Origin: Verrucomicrobiales bacterium
Lineage (GTDB): Bacteria > Verrucomicrobiota > Verrucomicrobiia > Limisphaerales > CAIMTB01
Assembly: GCA_016795425.1 (NCBI GenBank)
Contig: JAEUHG010000033.1
Location: 1-64,000, forward strand
DNA: 64,000 nucleotides
Reading direction: 5' to 3'
In this document: positions 1-9,611 of the stretch, piece after piece
Layout: every line of letters begins with the position of its first letter
Position numbering within the stretch: the first letter of the stretch is position 1
Notes under the pieces: model-generated
The model's database searches: none
Seen by the model: only the letters and a program-made list of their open reading frames with translations
What the model was told of the DNA's origin: nothing
Position numbers and translations under genes: made by a program

Positions 1-3000
1 CCGTCGCCCAGGAGTAGGAGACCGCGTCCAGCATCCTGCCGGGATGTCTCGTGATCGACGCCGAAGAAGTTCTGGGCCAGGAACAGGTCCTCGTGGCCAT
101 CGCCGTCAAAATCGGCGACCGAGATGCCGAAGCTCGTCGAGAACTGGGCTTCAATGGGCAGCGGCACCGGCAGGAAGTGGGTGCCCCGATTGAGAAAAAC
201 GGTGGATTCGAACCAGGTGGCGTGTCGCATTCCGGCTCGTGGTGCGGATTCGCCCAGGATCGTTGCGATATCGGCGTTGCCATAGCTGCGGTGATCAGGA
301 GCTCGGAGGCCCAACGATGGAATGGCGGATACCAGTGCTTTTCGCTCGCGCCATGGGAGAATCTTGCCGAGCACGGGATCGGACGAAGCCAGGATGGTGA
401 CAACGGATCCGTCGCCGGCGAAGTCGCCGAAGTAGAGGTGGGCGGGCGCTCGTGCGGAAGATGCATGGAAAGCCTCAGCTCGCGGGATCGGAGAGGTCTG
501 GTCGATTCTCCAATTGCGACCCCAGTTGGACGCCACGAAATCGAGGCGGCCGTCTTCATCAAAGTCGCCGATTGCGATGCCATTCCAAAGTCCCGCGTAG
601 GCGTCCAGACCGAGGCTACGAGTGGCGTCTTCGAACTTGCCTCCCTCATTGCGAAGCACGCGCGGGGAATCCCATTCGCAGGCGAGCAAGAGATCGGAAT
701 CGCCATCGTCGTCGAAGTCGCTGAAGGCCGCCGCCTGAACCAACGTCCGCAGCGGTAATAATTCCGCCGTCCGCAGACCTTGGGTGTCGGATCGCAGCAG
801 GAAGGAATCGCCCGCTTCGGGGTAACGGTCTGGAAGCGCGTGGCCGCCCACAAAGAGGTCCAGATCGCCATCCTGGTCCACATCGGCGGCCGCGAGTGGA
901 CCACTGGAGACCGAACTTCCCTTCGGGGCGTGCCAAGGAACGGGCGTCGCTGGGGTATCGACCGCCCATTGCCAGGCCAAAACCGACCTGCGTTCCTGGT
1001 CCATGAAGCCGGTGTTCCCGGCAATGATATGACCGCCGGTTGACTCCGCTGAGGACAGAAAGAGGACGGCCGATGGATCGTGGGCATTGGTCGCGCCGGT
1101 GCGGATTGGTTCCCAGGGGTGCCAGGCCGCATTGGTAGACGCCATCAGCGCCTGCAACCGACCACCCGGGCCGCCCGCCAGGAGCAAGTCGTCGAGGCCA
1201 TCGTCATTGAGGTCGGCCCACGCCAGACTCGGACCTGCCGAGCTGAGTCGGCGTGGAAGAAGGGGTTGGCGCGCGAAGTCATCGACACGATCGCCGGTGT
1301 GCCGCAGTGGTGAGGAATCCGCGACGTCTTCGAACAGAGGTTCCGAAAGTGGCGGTCGGCTTGGAGAGAGGGTCGAGGTCGGGACCGATGATTCATCAAT
1401 TTCGTAGATTCGGTTCGGCCTCACGTCGCGCAGGGTGATCTGGCTGCCGTTGCGCCAGAGTACTTCCAGATCGGCCGTGGCGTCGGCGCCAAAGGCAAAC
1501 ACCCGCATGGGATCGTCGCTGGAGGCATAGCGGCCGGCGGCGACCATCACCTGTCGGAGAGCCACGCCTCCGCGCCGCAAGGTGATGCGGGCTCCGATGC
1601 CGCGTGAGTTCTGCCCGCTGCCACGGAGTCGGACGCCGATTCTGGGAGATGGGGCGTTATTGCGCAGAATGCGCGCGGGTTCATTCATGGCGTTGACCAC
1701 AACATCGAGGTCCCCATCGTTGTCCAAATCTCCCAAGGCCATGCCGTGGCCGATTCCGAGTTGATCGAATCCCCAGCGCGCGCCGACCTCTTCGAAGGTC
1801 AGGTCGCCACGGTTGCGGAAGGCCCGCGAATGAGCGTTGCGATCGGGCCAGCGCTGAAGGTCAGCAAGGCGTTTCTCCCGGGTCTGGGATTCTCCGGTAG
1901 AACCCAGGGTGGCCAGGAAATCGGCGTCCTGAACGTCGTGGCTGTTTCCCGCAACGGTCAGAAGATCGTCCCAACCATCCAGATCGACATCCATGAAGAG
2001 TGCCGATGGCGTCCAGTCGGTGGCAGCGACACCGGCCAGTGTGGCAATCTCAGCATACGACCCATCGCCCCGGGCCAACTGCAGGGTGTTCCGGGGAACT
2101 TCCGGTTGAAAGGTGGGATCCTCGATAGGCCAGTTCACTGTATCTGCCAATGTGTCGGGCCGTTGCCGGGCGCGCGCGGTACGGTCCGCGGGAAGCATCT
2201 CGGCGACGAAGAAATCATCGAAACCATCGCGATTGATGTCGGCGACATCGACCGCCATGGAGGACAGGCTGATGGATCCGAGGGCGGTGGCGGTGGCGGC
2301 CTGAAAGAAACGCCCCTCCTGATTGATCCAAAGCCGGTCCGGCCAATGGATGAAGTCGTTGCAGACATAAAGATCGGGATGCCGATCCCCGTTCAGGTCG
2401 CGGAACATCACCGATAGACCCCAGTCGGTGGGTGGCTTGGAGACCGGATGGCCGGAGCTGTCACGAAAGACGCCGACGGTCCAGGGGACCGGTCGGAACC
2501 TCGCGCCTCCCACGTTGAGGTAAAACACGTCGACTTCACCGCGTTCGAGAATCACGGGGACCTGTTGCTTGCCGTAAAGAGTGACAAAGCGATCCAGCGG
2601 TTCCAGCGCACGCGTGCCATCCGGTTGTACGCGCATTGCGGTCGTGAGACCTGATGGTCGGTCCAGAAAGGTGTCCGTACGGTAGTTGGTGACGTAAACG
2701 TCCAGGTCCCCGTCGCCTTCGAGATCTGCAATGCCGAACGAAGTGGCGCCGAAGGCGCGGAAGAATCCAGTCCGGACTTCCTCCTGGAACCGGCCGTTGC
2801 CGAGGTTGGCGAAATAGCGAGTGCCACCGCCGAGGCTGTTGACGAGGAGGTCGAGGTCCCGGTCGCCATCGAGATCCACCAGGGCGGCGCCGATCGACCA
2901 TTGGTTGGGGCAATCCACGCCGGCCTCGGCGGCGACATTCTGAAAGCGTCCGTTCCCGAGATTGCGGAACAGGGCGTTAGGCCCTTCCAGGCTGCAGAGG

Positions 3001-3299
3001 TAAAGGTCGACCCACCCATCCCCGTCGACATCGCCGAGGGCGACACCGGAGCCTATTGATAGGAGTCGATTGCCGGCGATGGATCGGAGGGAGAGACGGT
3101 TCGTGAACGTGATACCGGTAGCGGCGGGCGGAAGCAGGGAGAATCCGGGAGAGTTGGTGGACGTTGGGGAGACCGGAAGCCAGCGAAAACCGGGGCCGGC
3201 CTCCCAGGAAAGCGATGCCGCGCCTGCGGCGAACGACGGGGTCAGAACAGCACCTCCAAGCAGGACCACAATGAGGAGTGTGGTGGTGGGTTGCCTCAC
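1..3299 (-). CDS. FG-GAP/VCBS repeat protein with ASPIC/UnbV domain, 3' end beyond window
   Basis: The frame is open from a GTG at 3299 to the left edge, so about 1099 residues are visible and the stop is missing. The first ~27 residues form a hydrophobic signal peptide, so the protein is probably exported. Repeated calcium-loop-like motifs such as DVDGDGWVDLYL and DLDNDGDLDVVVN mark FG-GAP/VCBS propeller blades on both sides of an ASPIC/UnbV-type segment at about residues 563-635 (GSGQNSRGIGARITL, then VLWRNGSQ). This order is that of the CRTAC1-like family, common in PVC bacteria and assumed to bind surface ligands or carbohydrates. It lies 3' of the LamG gene but behind a strong terminator, so it probably has its own promoter. 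No substrate can be given. Confidence 0.85.
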   Translation of the reverse strand, partial: MRQPTTTLLIVVLLGGAVLTPSFAAGAASLSWEAGPGFRWLPVSPTSTNSPGFSLLPPAATGITFTNRLSLRSIAGNRLLSIGSGVALGDVDGDGWVDLYLCSLEGPNALFRNLGNGRFQNVAAEAGVDCPNQWSIGAALVDLDGDRDLDLLVNSLGGGTRYFANLGNGRFQEEVRTGFFRAFGATSFGIADLEGDGDLDVYVTNYRTDTFLDRPSGLTTAMRVQPDGTRALEPLDRFVTLYGKQQVPVILERGEVDVFYLNVGGARFRPVPWTVGVFRDSSGHPVSKPPTDWGLSVMFRDLNGDRHPDLYVCNDFIHWPDRLWINQEGRFFQAATATALGSISLSSMAVDVADINRDGFDDFFVAEMLPADRTARARQRPDTLADTVNWPIEDPTFQPEVPRNTLQLARGDGSYAEIATLAGVAATDWTPSALFMDVDLDGWDDLLTVAGNSHDVQDADFLATLGSTGESQTREKRLADLQRWPDRNAHSRAFRNRGDLTFEEVGARWGFDQLGIGHGMALGDLDNDGDLDVVVNAMNEPARILRNNAPSPRIGVRLRGSGQNSRGIGARITLRRGGVALRQVMVAAGRYASSDDPMRVFAFGADATADLEVLWRNGSQITLRDVRPNRIYEIDESSVPTSTLSPSRPPLSEPLFEDVADSSPLRHTGDRVDDFARQPLLPRRLSSAGPSLAWADLNDDGLDDLLLAGGPGGRLQALMASTNAAWHPWEPIRTGATNAHDPSAVLFLSSAESTGGHIIAGNTGFMDQERRSVLAWQWAVDTPATPVPWHAPKGSSVSSGPLAAADVDQDGDLDLFVGGHALPDRYPEAGDSFLLRSDTQGLRTAELLPLRTLVQAAAFSDFDDDGDSDLLLACEWDSPRVLRNEGGKFEDATRSLGLDAYAGLWNGIAIGDFDEDGRLDFVASNWGRNWRIDQTSPIPRAEAFHASSARAPAHLYFGDFAGDGSVVTILASSDPVLGKILPWRERKALVSAIPSLGLRAPDHRSYGNADIATILGESAPRAGMRHATWFESTVFLNRGTHFLPVPLPIEAQFSTSFGISVADFDGDGHEDLFLAQNFFGVDHETSRQDAGRGLLLLGD

Positions 3300-3325
3300 A
3301 GGACCCGAGGCGAAGAGGCCGGCAC

Positions 3326-3355
3326 AAAAAAGGGCCGGGCACGAATGCCCGGCCC
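3326..3355 (-). terminator. Rho-independent terminator after the LamG gene
   Basis: On the minus strand, a perfect 10-bp stem (GGGCCGGGCA paired with TGCCCGGCCC), with a four-base loop, is followed by six T. It starts 21 bases after the LamG stop codon and ends before the GTG of the FG-GAP gene. It should end the LamG transcript. Confidence 0.9.
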
Positions 3356-3376
3356 CTGTTGCTTGGGTTGCTGCTG

Positions 3377-6300
3377 CTAGCGCTTGCTGCGCCAGAATTT
3401 GGCGCCACCGGTCGCCGGAATCGCGACCGTGTGCGGGCTGGTGGCGTTGGCCACGTCGGTGTACGGGCCGGAGACTGAATCAGCCGCTTGCAGAGTGCCG
3501 TCGAAGGTGATGACGACATTCGCACCGCTGCGGGCGACGGAGACTTTCGAGGCCGGGGCTGAGCTCGCCGGAGTGACGAGTTGAACCGCGTTGATGGGGG
3601 CGCGGGCCGGGCTGCCGGTGGCGACGGCCGCGACCGTGGAACCCTCGAGGATGATGCCAGAGGCGTTCAGGCCGCTGAACACAATGTAATTGCCGACGCC
3701 ATGAGAACCGTCGGCATTGATCGGGACTTCGACGTAGGAGGTCAGGTTGGTGCCCGACTTGGCCTTCACGTAATCCTTGATCACAGCCTTGGAGGTGGCG
3801 TCGAGGATACGGTAGCCACCGCCACGGCCGCCCACGCCGCCCTGGGCGTAGACAATCACGTCATAGCCGGAGGAGGTGAGTTTCGAACCCAGTCCGGTGA
3901 TGGTCACGGACGTGGTGGTGGGCGCGCCCGTATCGAGGTAACCGGTAAACAGGGTCTTATCGGCTCCGGTGAGTGCGTTGTTCTCTTCGCCGAGTCCGGT
4001 CGAACCCCAGGTGTTGTTCGAAGTCCAGACGACGTTGATCGTGGTGGCTTCGGAGGTCCCTTGGGCATCCGCGACGATGGTGGTGGCGGTGCCGTTTTGG
4101 CCGGAGAGGTTGTTCCAGTTCTTCTGCGCCAGGTCAGGAGCGCCGGCGGACACGGTGGCGGCAAGGGAACTTGACCCTTGGTCGACGCCGAAGTTGAGGC
4201 CGACGGCATAGGTCGGTCCAGGCGGCGGCGGCGGATCGTTGAAGTTGAAGTAGGCGATCAGACCAGCGGTGGCGGGCAATGAATTGGGCGCCGAGCCGGT
4301 GGCGAGCTTGAGGATGTCGGCTTCAACCAAGGCGGTCTTGTAGACGGCGACATCGTCGATGAGTCCGCGGAGCGCGGCGTTGTCCGGCGGATCGAACCCG
4401 AGATAGGCCTCGGTGAAGTCGGTGGGCAGCGGATTGGTGTTTTCGCCGGTGATGAAGAGCTTGCCGTCGATCCAGATCTCCTTCGTGGCTCCCTTCTTCT
4501 GGAAGACCATGTGATGCCAGTTGGTCCACCAACCCGGGTCGCCGCTGTAATCGGCGAAGTCCGCGATGCCGCCGTTGATACGCTGGGTGCCGCCATCGCA
4601 GCAGCCGGCGGTGTCGAAGTAGAGGTTGTTGTTGCTCCACGGCGTGTGCACGGAGAAGCCGCGGCTCGAGCCGCTGGAGGACGGGGACACGCCCCAGAAG
4701 AGGGCGGAATCAGCGACCTGGTGCAGCTTTTGCCAGGCGACTACGGACATCTCGTCGTTGGCGGAGGCCTGGTTGAGGAAGGAGGCGTCCAGGATGTGAA
4801 CGGCCTGGCGGGAATTGTTCTTGCCGAGGTCGATGGCGTAATCGCCAGCCTGGCTGGTTCGGCCGCCAGCGTCGGCGGAGTGGACAGCCGGTCCTTCGAG
4901 AGCGCCGATGTACCCGGCAATGCTGTCGCGGGTATACACACCAACGGTGAATTCCCAGGAGAGCGACCCCGCGGTGCCGTCGGGGTTGGGGTAATTCAAG
5001 GTGGCGGAGTGCTTCGAGCGCGGGGCGAAGATCGTGCTGGGCACGTATCTCACAACGGTGAAACCACCGTCGCGGGTCGTCGTCGCGGTGACCGGCGAGC
5101 CGTCAACCACGAGGTTCACCTTGGTAAGGTCCCACGGGGAGGTGCCTTCCTGGTGGCGGACCTGGATGAGGTTGGGAGCCGCCGTGGTGCTGTTGGGCGC
5201 CGGGGAGATGGAGGTGAACAAGCCACCGGGCGGGATGTCGTTGAAGTCCCAGTAGGCCATGAGCTTGTCGGTGGCCGGAAGGGCACTGGGCAGGGTGCCG
5301 GTGAAGAGTTGTTGAACGGAAGCTTCGCTGAGGGCGGTGCCGAAGATCGCGAAGTCGTCGATCACTCCATGGGTAATGTTGGCCGTCATCGTCTCGGAAC
5401 CGATGAGGAGATCGGTGAAGTCCGTGGGGAGCGGGGCTTGGTCCGCGCCTTCCAGGAACAGCTGTCCATCGATCCAGATCTGCTTGGTCCCGCCCTTCTT
5501 CGAGAACACGAAGAAGTGCCAGTCATTCCACCAGGTCGTCTCGCCCGAGTAGCCGCCGAACGTGTCGATGCCCGCGTTGATGCGTTGCGGGGCGTCGCAG
5601 CAACCCGCCGTGTCAAAGTAGACGCTGTTGTTGCTCCAGGGAGTGTGGGCTTGGAAGCCGCGTTGGCCATTGTTGCTGGACGGCGACCTGGCCCAGAACG
5701 CGGAGCTGTTGCCGGTGTCGTACTTCTTCTGCCAGAAGGCGAAGGTGAGTTCGTCGGCAGCGGTGGCGGTGTTGAGGAACGTGGCGTCGTTCACGTAGAC
5801 CGGGCCGGTGTTCACCCGGCCGAAGTCGATGGCGTAGTCACCGGCCTTTCCGGTATGACCGCCGGCATCGGCAGTATAACTTGGACCGGCGATGGCGCCG
5901 ACTCGCTTCGCCACTTTGTCGGTGGTGTACGGAGCCACGCTAAAGGACCAGTCAAATGATGCGGTCTGTCCCCCGCCGATCGGGTAGGTGATGCTGGCGG
6001 AATGGGTGGACTGCGCGGCGAAGTACGTGGCAGGCGAATAGCTCACCGTCACCCGTGTTCCGTCCCGGGTGAACGTTGGCGTCACGACGGCTCCATCCAC
6101 CTTCAGGATCACGCTGGAAGCATCCCAGGCGACCGAGCCGTCGACGTGAACGACCCGGACCAGGTTGGGCGCCGCGCTCGAGGTATCGGGCGTTGGCGAG
6201 ATGGACACGAACTGGCCTTCCGTCGGCGAGTCATTGAAGTCCCAGTAGGCGAGAAGCTTCTCGCTGGCGGGCAGAGCCGTGGGGGAGGTGCCATTCTTGA

Positions 6301-7039
6301 TCTGATTAATGACCGCCTCGGAGAGCGCGGTGCCGTAGATGGCGAAATCGTCCACGACGGCGTGGTAGAGACCGCCACCGGCTCCGTCCGAACCGATGTA
6401 GAGATTTGTGAAATCGGTGGGGAGCGGTGCTTGGTCCGCGCCTTCGAGGAACAGTTTGCCATCAATCCAGATCTGCTTGGCGCCGGCCTTCTTCGAGAAC
6501 ACGAAGAAGTGCCAATTGTCGGTCCACCACGTGTTGTCTCCAGTGTAGTCGGAGAAGGTATCGATGCCGGCGTTGATGCGCTGAGGTGCATCGCAGCATC
6601 CGGCGGTATCGAAATAGATGTTGTTGTTGCTCCAGGGCACATGCGCTTGGAAGCCACGGGATCCGCCGGCGGATGGGGCATTGGCCCAGAACGCCGAGCC
6701 GTCGGCGATGTCGTATTTCTTGGCCCAGAACGCGAAGGTCAGTTCATCGGCCGCCGCGGCGGCGTTGAGGAACGATGCGTCCTCGACAAAGACGGGTCCG
6801 GAACCGGTTCGGCCAAAATCGATGGCAAGGTCGCCAGTCTGACCGGTACGACCTCCTTTATCTGGGGTGAACAACGAGCCGCCTCGCAGGACACCAGGAT
6901 AGCCTTTGACCTTGTCCTTGGTTGTGGGAACCGGGGCGGTGGCCCCCAGGGAGGGGAGGGCCGTCGAACCGACGGTCAACGCGACGGCTGCCAGCGTCAG
7001 CCAGCGCGGCCGCTGCGAATCAATCGGGGAATGACTCAT
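3377..7039 (-). CDS. Secreted LamG-domain protein with three internal modules
   Basis: About 1220 residues. I chose the ATG at 7039 because it starts a normal signal peptide (hydrophobic residues about 15-35, then SLGATAPVP); the reading frame runs to 7549, but the extra N-terminal residues look non-coding. Three closely similar modules follow, each a LamG/concanavalin-A-like lectin domain (conserved FDTAGCCD and KQIWIDGKLF motifs) plus an Ig-like strand region. The CCD motif recurs near residues 147, 479 and 812, a period of about 332. A glycine-rich beta domain and a final segment ending in FWRSKR follow; similar tails are frequent on exported verrucomicrobial proteins. A role in binding sugars or the cell surface is inferred; no catalytic motif is visible. 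Confidence 0.85.
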   Translation of the reverse strand: MSHSPIDSQRPRWLTLAAVALTVGSTALPSLGATAPVPTTKDKVKGYPGVLRGGSLFTPDKGGRTGQTGDLAIDFGRTGSGPVFVEDASFLNAAAAADELTFAFWAKKYDIADGSAFWANAPSAGGSRGFQAHVPWSNNNIYFDTAGCCDAPQRINAGIDTFSDYTGDNTWWTDNWHFFVFSKKAGAKQIWIDGKLFLEGADQAPLPTDFTNLYIGSDGAGGGLYHAVVDDFAIYGTALSEAVINQIKNGTSPTALPASEKLLAYWDFNDSPTEGQFVSISPTPDTSSAAPNLVRVVHVDGSVAWDASSVILKVDGAVVTPTFTRDGTRVTVSYSPATYFAAQSTHSASITYPIGGGQTASFDWSFSVAPYTTDKVAKRVGAIAGPSYTADAGGHTGKAGDYAIDFGRVNTGPVYVNDATFLNTATAADELTFAFWQKKYDTGNSSAFWARSPSSNNGQRGFQAHTPWSNNSVYFDTAGCCDAPQRINAGIDTFGGYSGETTWWNDWHFFVFSKKGGTKQIWIDGQLFLEGADQAPLPTDFTDLLIGSETMTANITHGVIDDFAIFGTALSEASVQQLFTGTLPSALPATDKLMAYWDFNDIPPGGLFTSISPAPNSTTAAPNLIQVRHQEGTSPWDLTKVNLVVDGSPVTATTTRDGGFTVVRYVPSTIFAPRSKHSATLNYPNPDGTAGSLSWEFTVGVYTRDSIAGYIGALEGPAVHSADAGGRTSQAGDYAIDLGKNNSRQAVHILDASFLNQASANDEMSVVAWQKLHQVADSALFWGVSPSSSGSSRGFSVHTPWSNNNLYFDTAGCCDGGTQRINGGIADFADYSGDPGWWTNWHHMVFQKKGATKEIWIDGKLFITGENTNPLPTDFTEAYLGFDPPDNAALRGLIDDVAVYKTALVEADILKLATGSAPNSLPATAGLIAYFNFNDPPPPPGPTYAVGLNFGVDQGSSSLAATVSAGAPDLAQKNWNNLSGQNGTATTIVADAQGTSEATTINVVWTSNNTWGSTGLGEENNALTGADKTLFTGYLDTGAPTTTSVTITGLGSKLTSSGYDVIVYAQGGVGGRGGGYRILDATSKAVIKDYVKAKSGTNLTSYVEVPINADGSHGVGNYIVFSGLNASGIILEGSTVAAVATGSPARAPINAVQLVTPASSAPASKVSVARSGANVVITFDGTLQAADSVSGPYTDVANATSPHTVAIPATGGAKFWRSKR
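4230..6920 (-). repeat. Three tandem ~995-bp modules inside the LamG gene
   Basis: The DNA around the CCD motif is nearly identical at about 4590-4640, 5590-5640 and 6590-6650, and the surrounding protein can be aligned along the whole module. The first two modules resemble each other most; the third is more diverged. Boundaries are approximate. Confidence 0.8.
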
Positions 7040-7348
7040 GATGGTTGTGGGGATGGTTTTGGTGCAATCCGACCACTTTGCCGCCGGCCCCTGGTTGAAC
7101 GACATGGTGAGGTCGAGACCATTGCGGCATGACGTAATGGAAGGGATTAAGGAACAACGTAGGAGGGTGCGATTGGTGGAATCAATGCGTTTCTGTGATT
7201 CCGTTCGTAGTAGTTGCTCCTGGTTTGTCTTCCGGCGCCAAGAGCGGCCGCGGTTGGGTGCGAGGTTTCCGGTCGATGGGCAGGCCCCAGCGGAAGCGAT
7301 TTCGGCTTGGCGTTCCCGGGTACGCCTAAGGCAACCTCGCGCTCGTTC
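7040..7348. other. Divergent intergenic region, LamG gene / DUF5009 gene
   Basis: This 309-bp stretch separates two divergently read genes and must hold both promoters. I see no convincing -35/-10 pair, riboswitch fold or conserved small ORF. Overlapping open frames here lack protein-like composition. Confidence 0.5.
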
Positions 7349-8554
7349 ATGAGCCGAACCACCGCGGAAACCCAGGTGACGCCCGTCCGACTCGCCTCCA
7401 TCGACGCCTACCGCGGGTTTGTCATGTTCCTGATGATGGCGGAGGTCCTTCACCTGGGTCGAATGGCGGCAAATTTCCCCGAAAGCAGTTTCTGGCGGTT
7501 TTTGGCCCACCACCAGAGCCACATCGAATGGGTCGGATGCACGCTGCACGATCTCATCCAGCCGTCCTTCAGTTTCCTGGTGGGCACGGCCTTGGCCTTC
7601 TCAGTGGCGAATCGGCAAGCGCGCGGTCAACCCTTTGGTCCGATGCTGGGACATGCGATCTGGCGCGCCTTCGCCTTGAGTGCGCTGGGCATCTTTCTGC
7701 GGTCGGTGGGGAGGGAGCAGACGAATTACACTTTCGAGGACACGCTGACCCAGATCGGCCTCGGTTATGTGCCGTTGTTCCTCATCGGGTTTCGTCCGCG
7801 GCGCGAACAATGGATCGCTGCGGGCGTTTTGATCGTCGGCACCTGGGCGGCGTTCGCCTTGTATCCGCTTCCGGCGCCTACGTTCGATTATGCGGCGGTG
7901 GGGGTCAGTGCGGAGTGGCTGAAAGAGCACGGTCTGCAGGGCTTCGCGGCGCATTGGCAGAAGAATTCGAATCTCGCCTGGGCGGCGGACGTCTGGTTTC
8001 TGAACCTGTTTCCGCGTGCGCAGGCGTTTGTCTACAATGGCGGCGGCTACGCCACGTTGAGTTTCGTACCCACGCTGGCGACGATGATTCTGGGCTTATT
8101 GGCGGGCGGGATTCTGCGTTCCGAGGGGGCCCCGGCGAAGCGCTTGAAGCACTTGCTGGCATTGGGGATCGCCGGGTTGTTGCTCGGAGGGCTCGCGGGA
8201 TGGCTTGGAGTATGCCCGGTGGTGAAGCGGATCTGGACGCCTGCCTGGGTGCTGTTCAGTGGGGGATGGTGTTTTCTTCTGATGGCGGGATTCTATGCTG
8301 CGGTCGACCTCTGGGGTGGGCGGAGCCTGGCATTTCCGTTGGTGGTCATTGGCATGAACTCCATCGCGGCGTACTGCATCGCGCATCTGTGGGATGGGTT
8401 CATTGTTGGGTCGTTCAAGACTCACCTGGGGCAGAATGTGTTCCAGATTCTCGGTCCCGGCCTCGCGCCGCTGGTTCAGGGCATCCTGGTTCTCGCGGTG
8501 TTCTGGTTGATTCTCTACTGGATGCACCGTCGGCGCCTATTTCTTCGCGTATGA
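7349..8554 (+). CDS. DUF5009 / HGSNAT-like membrane acyltransferase family protein
   Basis: 401 residues from the ATG at 7349; the upstream in-frame extension is not protein-like. The N-terminal motif [17 protein letters not shown], with about ten hydrophobic segments behind it, is typical of the DUF5009/heparan-alpha-glucosaminide N-acetyltransferase-like group. Such proteins are thought to move acetyl groups across the membrane onto sugars, but few bacterial members have been tested, so the reaction here is inference. The stop overlaps the ATG of the next gene (ATGA), so translation is probably coupled with the YdjC-like deacetylase. That pairing fits handling of acetylated carbohydrate. 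Confidence 0.8.
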   Translation: MSRTTAETQVTPVRLASIDAYRGFVMFLMMAEVLHLGRMAANFPESSFWRFLAHHQSHIEWVGCTLHDLIQPSFSFLVGTALAFSVANRQARGQPFGPMLGHAIWRAFALSALGIFLRSVGREQTNYTFEDTLTQIGLGYVPLFLIGFRPRREQWIAAGVLIVGTWAAFALYPLPAPTFDYAAVGVSAEWLKEHGLQGFAAHWQKNSNLAWAADVWFLNLFPRAQAFVYNGGGYATLSFVPTLATMILGLLAGGILRSEGAPAKRLKHLLALGIAGLLLGGLAGWLGVCPVVKRIWTPAWVLFSGGWCFLLMAGFYAAVDLWGGRSLAFPLVVIGMNSIAAYCIAHLWDGFIVGSFKTHLGQNVFQILGPGLAPLVQGILVLAVFWLILYWMHRRRLFLRV

Positions 8555-9537
8555 TCTCGAAGCGTTTTTTCCCGAGATGGTGTTGGATCCTGATGGGCGG
8601 CCTCGCCGCCGTTGTTTCCGGATCCGTCGTTCCTTTGAAAGGTGTGACCTTTGCCGAGCGCCTGGGTTGGAGTTCCACCAACGTGGTGGTGATCCTGCAT
8701 GTGGACGATGCCGGGATGCATCACGCTTCGAATCGCGGCGTGAAGGAAAGCCTGGAAAACGGCGTCGCCACGTCGTTCGCCATCATGATGCCGTGTCCAT
8801 GGGTCCCGGAGATCGCGAGATATGTGAAGGATCATCCTGGCGTGGATGCCGGCCTGCACTTGACCCTCACTGCGGAATGGGAGTTCTACCGATGGGGACC
8901 TTTGGCGGGCCGTTCCGCGGTCCCGGGTTTGACCGATCCTGAAGGTTGCCTGTGGCGCAACGTGGCCCAGGTGGTGGCCAAGGCCACCCCGGACGAAGTG
9001 GAGCGCGAATTGCGGGCGCAGTTGGCGCGCGCCGAGGCGCTTGGGTTGGACATCACGCACCTCGACTCCCACATGGGAACCTTGTTCGCCAAGGCGGATT
9101 TCTTCGAACGGTTCGTCAGGATCGGGGTCGAGAAGCGGTTGCCCATCCTGGCGATCGGGGGCCACATGACCTACGCCCGCGTGGAGAACGGCGAGGCCAC
9201 CGAAGCCCTCAAGCCCTGGGTGCCGAAGATATGGAACGCCGGCCTGCCGGTCCTCGATGACTTACACACCGGGTCCTACGGTTGGCCGCCCGCGGAAAAG
9301 ACGGCGCGCCTGACGGCACTGCTTCGCGAATTGAAGCCGGGAGTCACCGAGATCCTCTTCCATGCCTCGGTTCCGACTGATGATTTCCCACGCGTCACGG
9401 GGTCCAGCGAATCGCGCCACGCGGATACCAAAGCGCTGACCGCGCCGGAGGTTCGGCAGGTCATCGCCGAACGGGGCATTATTCTGACGACGTGGCGTGA
9501 GTTGATGGCGCGCCGATCCAAGGCAGCGCCCATGTGA
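8551..9537 (+). CDS. YdjC/ChbG-like carbohydrate deacetylase, exported
   Basis: 328 residues from the ATG at 8551, overlapping the upstream stop by four bases. A hydrophobic N-terminal segment (about residues 8-26) suggests export or an anchor. The family's metal-binding pattern is present: HVDDAGMHH near residues 50-58 and THLDSHMGT near 169-176. YdjC/ChbG proteins remove acetyl groups from oligosaccharides such as diacetylchitobiose; the exact substrate here is unknown. The coupled acyltransferase gene suggests a shared polysaccharide-modification role. Confidence 0.85.
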   Translation: MISKRFFPRWCWILMGGLAAVVSGSVVPLKGVTFAERLGWSSTNVVVILHVDDAGMHHASNRGVKESLENGVATSFAIMMPCPWVPEIARYVKDHPGVDAGLHLTLTAEWEFYRWGPLAGRSAVPGLTDPEGCLWRNVAQVVAKATPDEVERELRAQLARAEALGLDITHLDSHMGTLFAKADFFERFVRIGVEKRLPILAIGGHMTYARVENGEATEALKPWVPKIWNAGLPVLDDLHTGSYGWPPAEKTARLTALLRELKPGVTEILFHASVPTDDFPRVTGSSESRHADTKALTAPEVRQVIAERGIILTTWRELMARRSKAAPM

Positions 9538-9611
9538 GGCAAGGATCCTGGCCGGCACTCTGCGGCCTGCCGGTCCCGCAAGGAGGCCGACCTCTCCGGA
9601 AACTGACGCCG

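Noticed and set aside
51..758. Plus-strand frames across the left-edge FG-GAP gene
   Set aside because: The minus frame from 3299 is open to the edge and contains FG-GAP and UnbV motifs, so these are shadows.
4511..5959. 482-residue plus-strand frame across the LamG gene
   Set aside because: Gly/Val/Glu-rich repetitive text mirrors the triplicated modules on the minus strand; no start site or domain.
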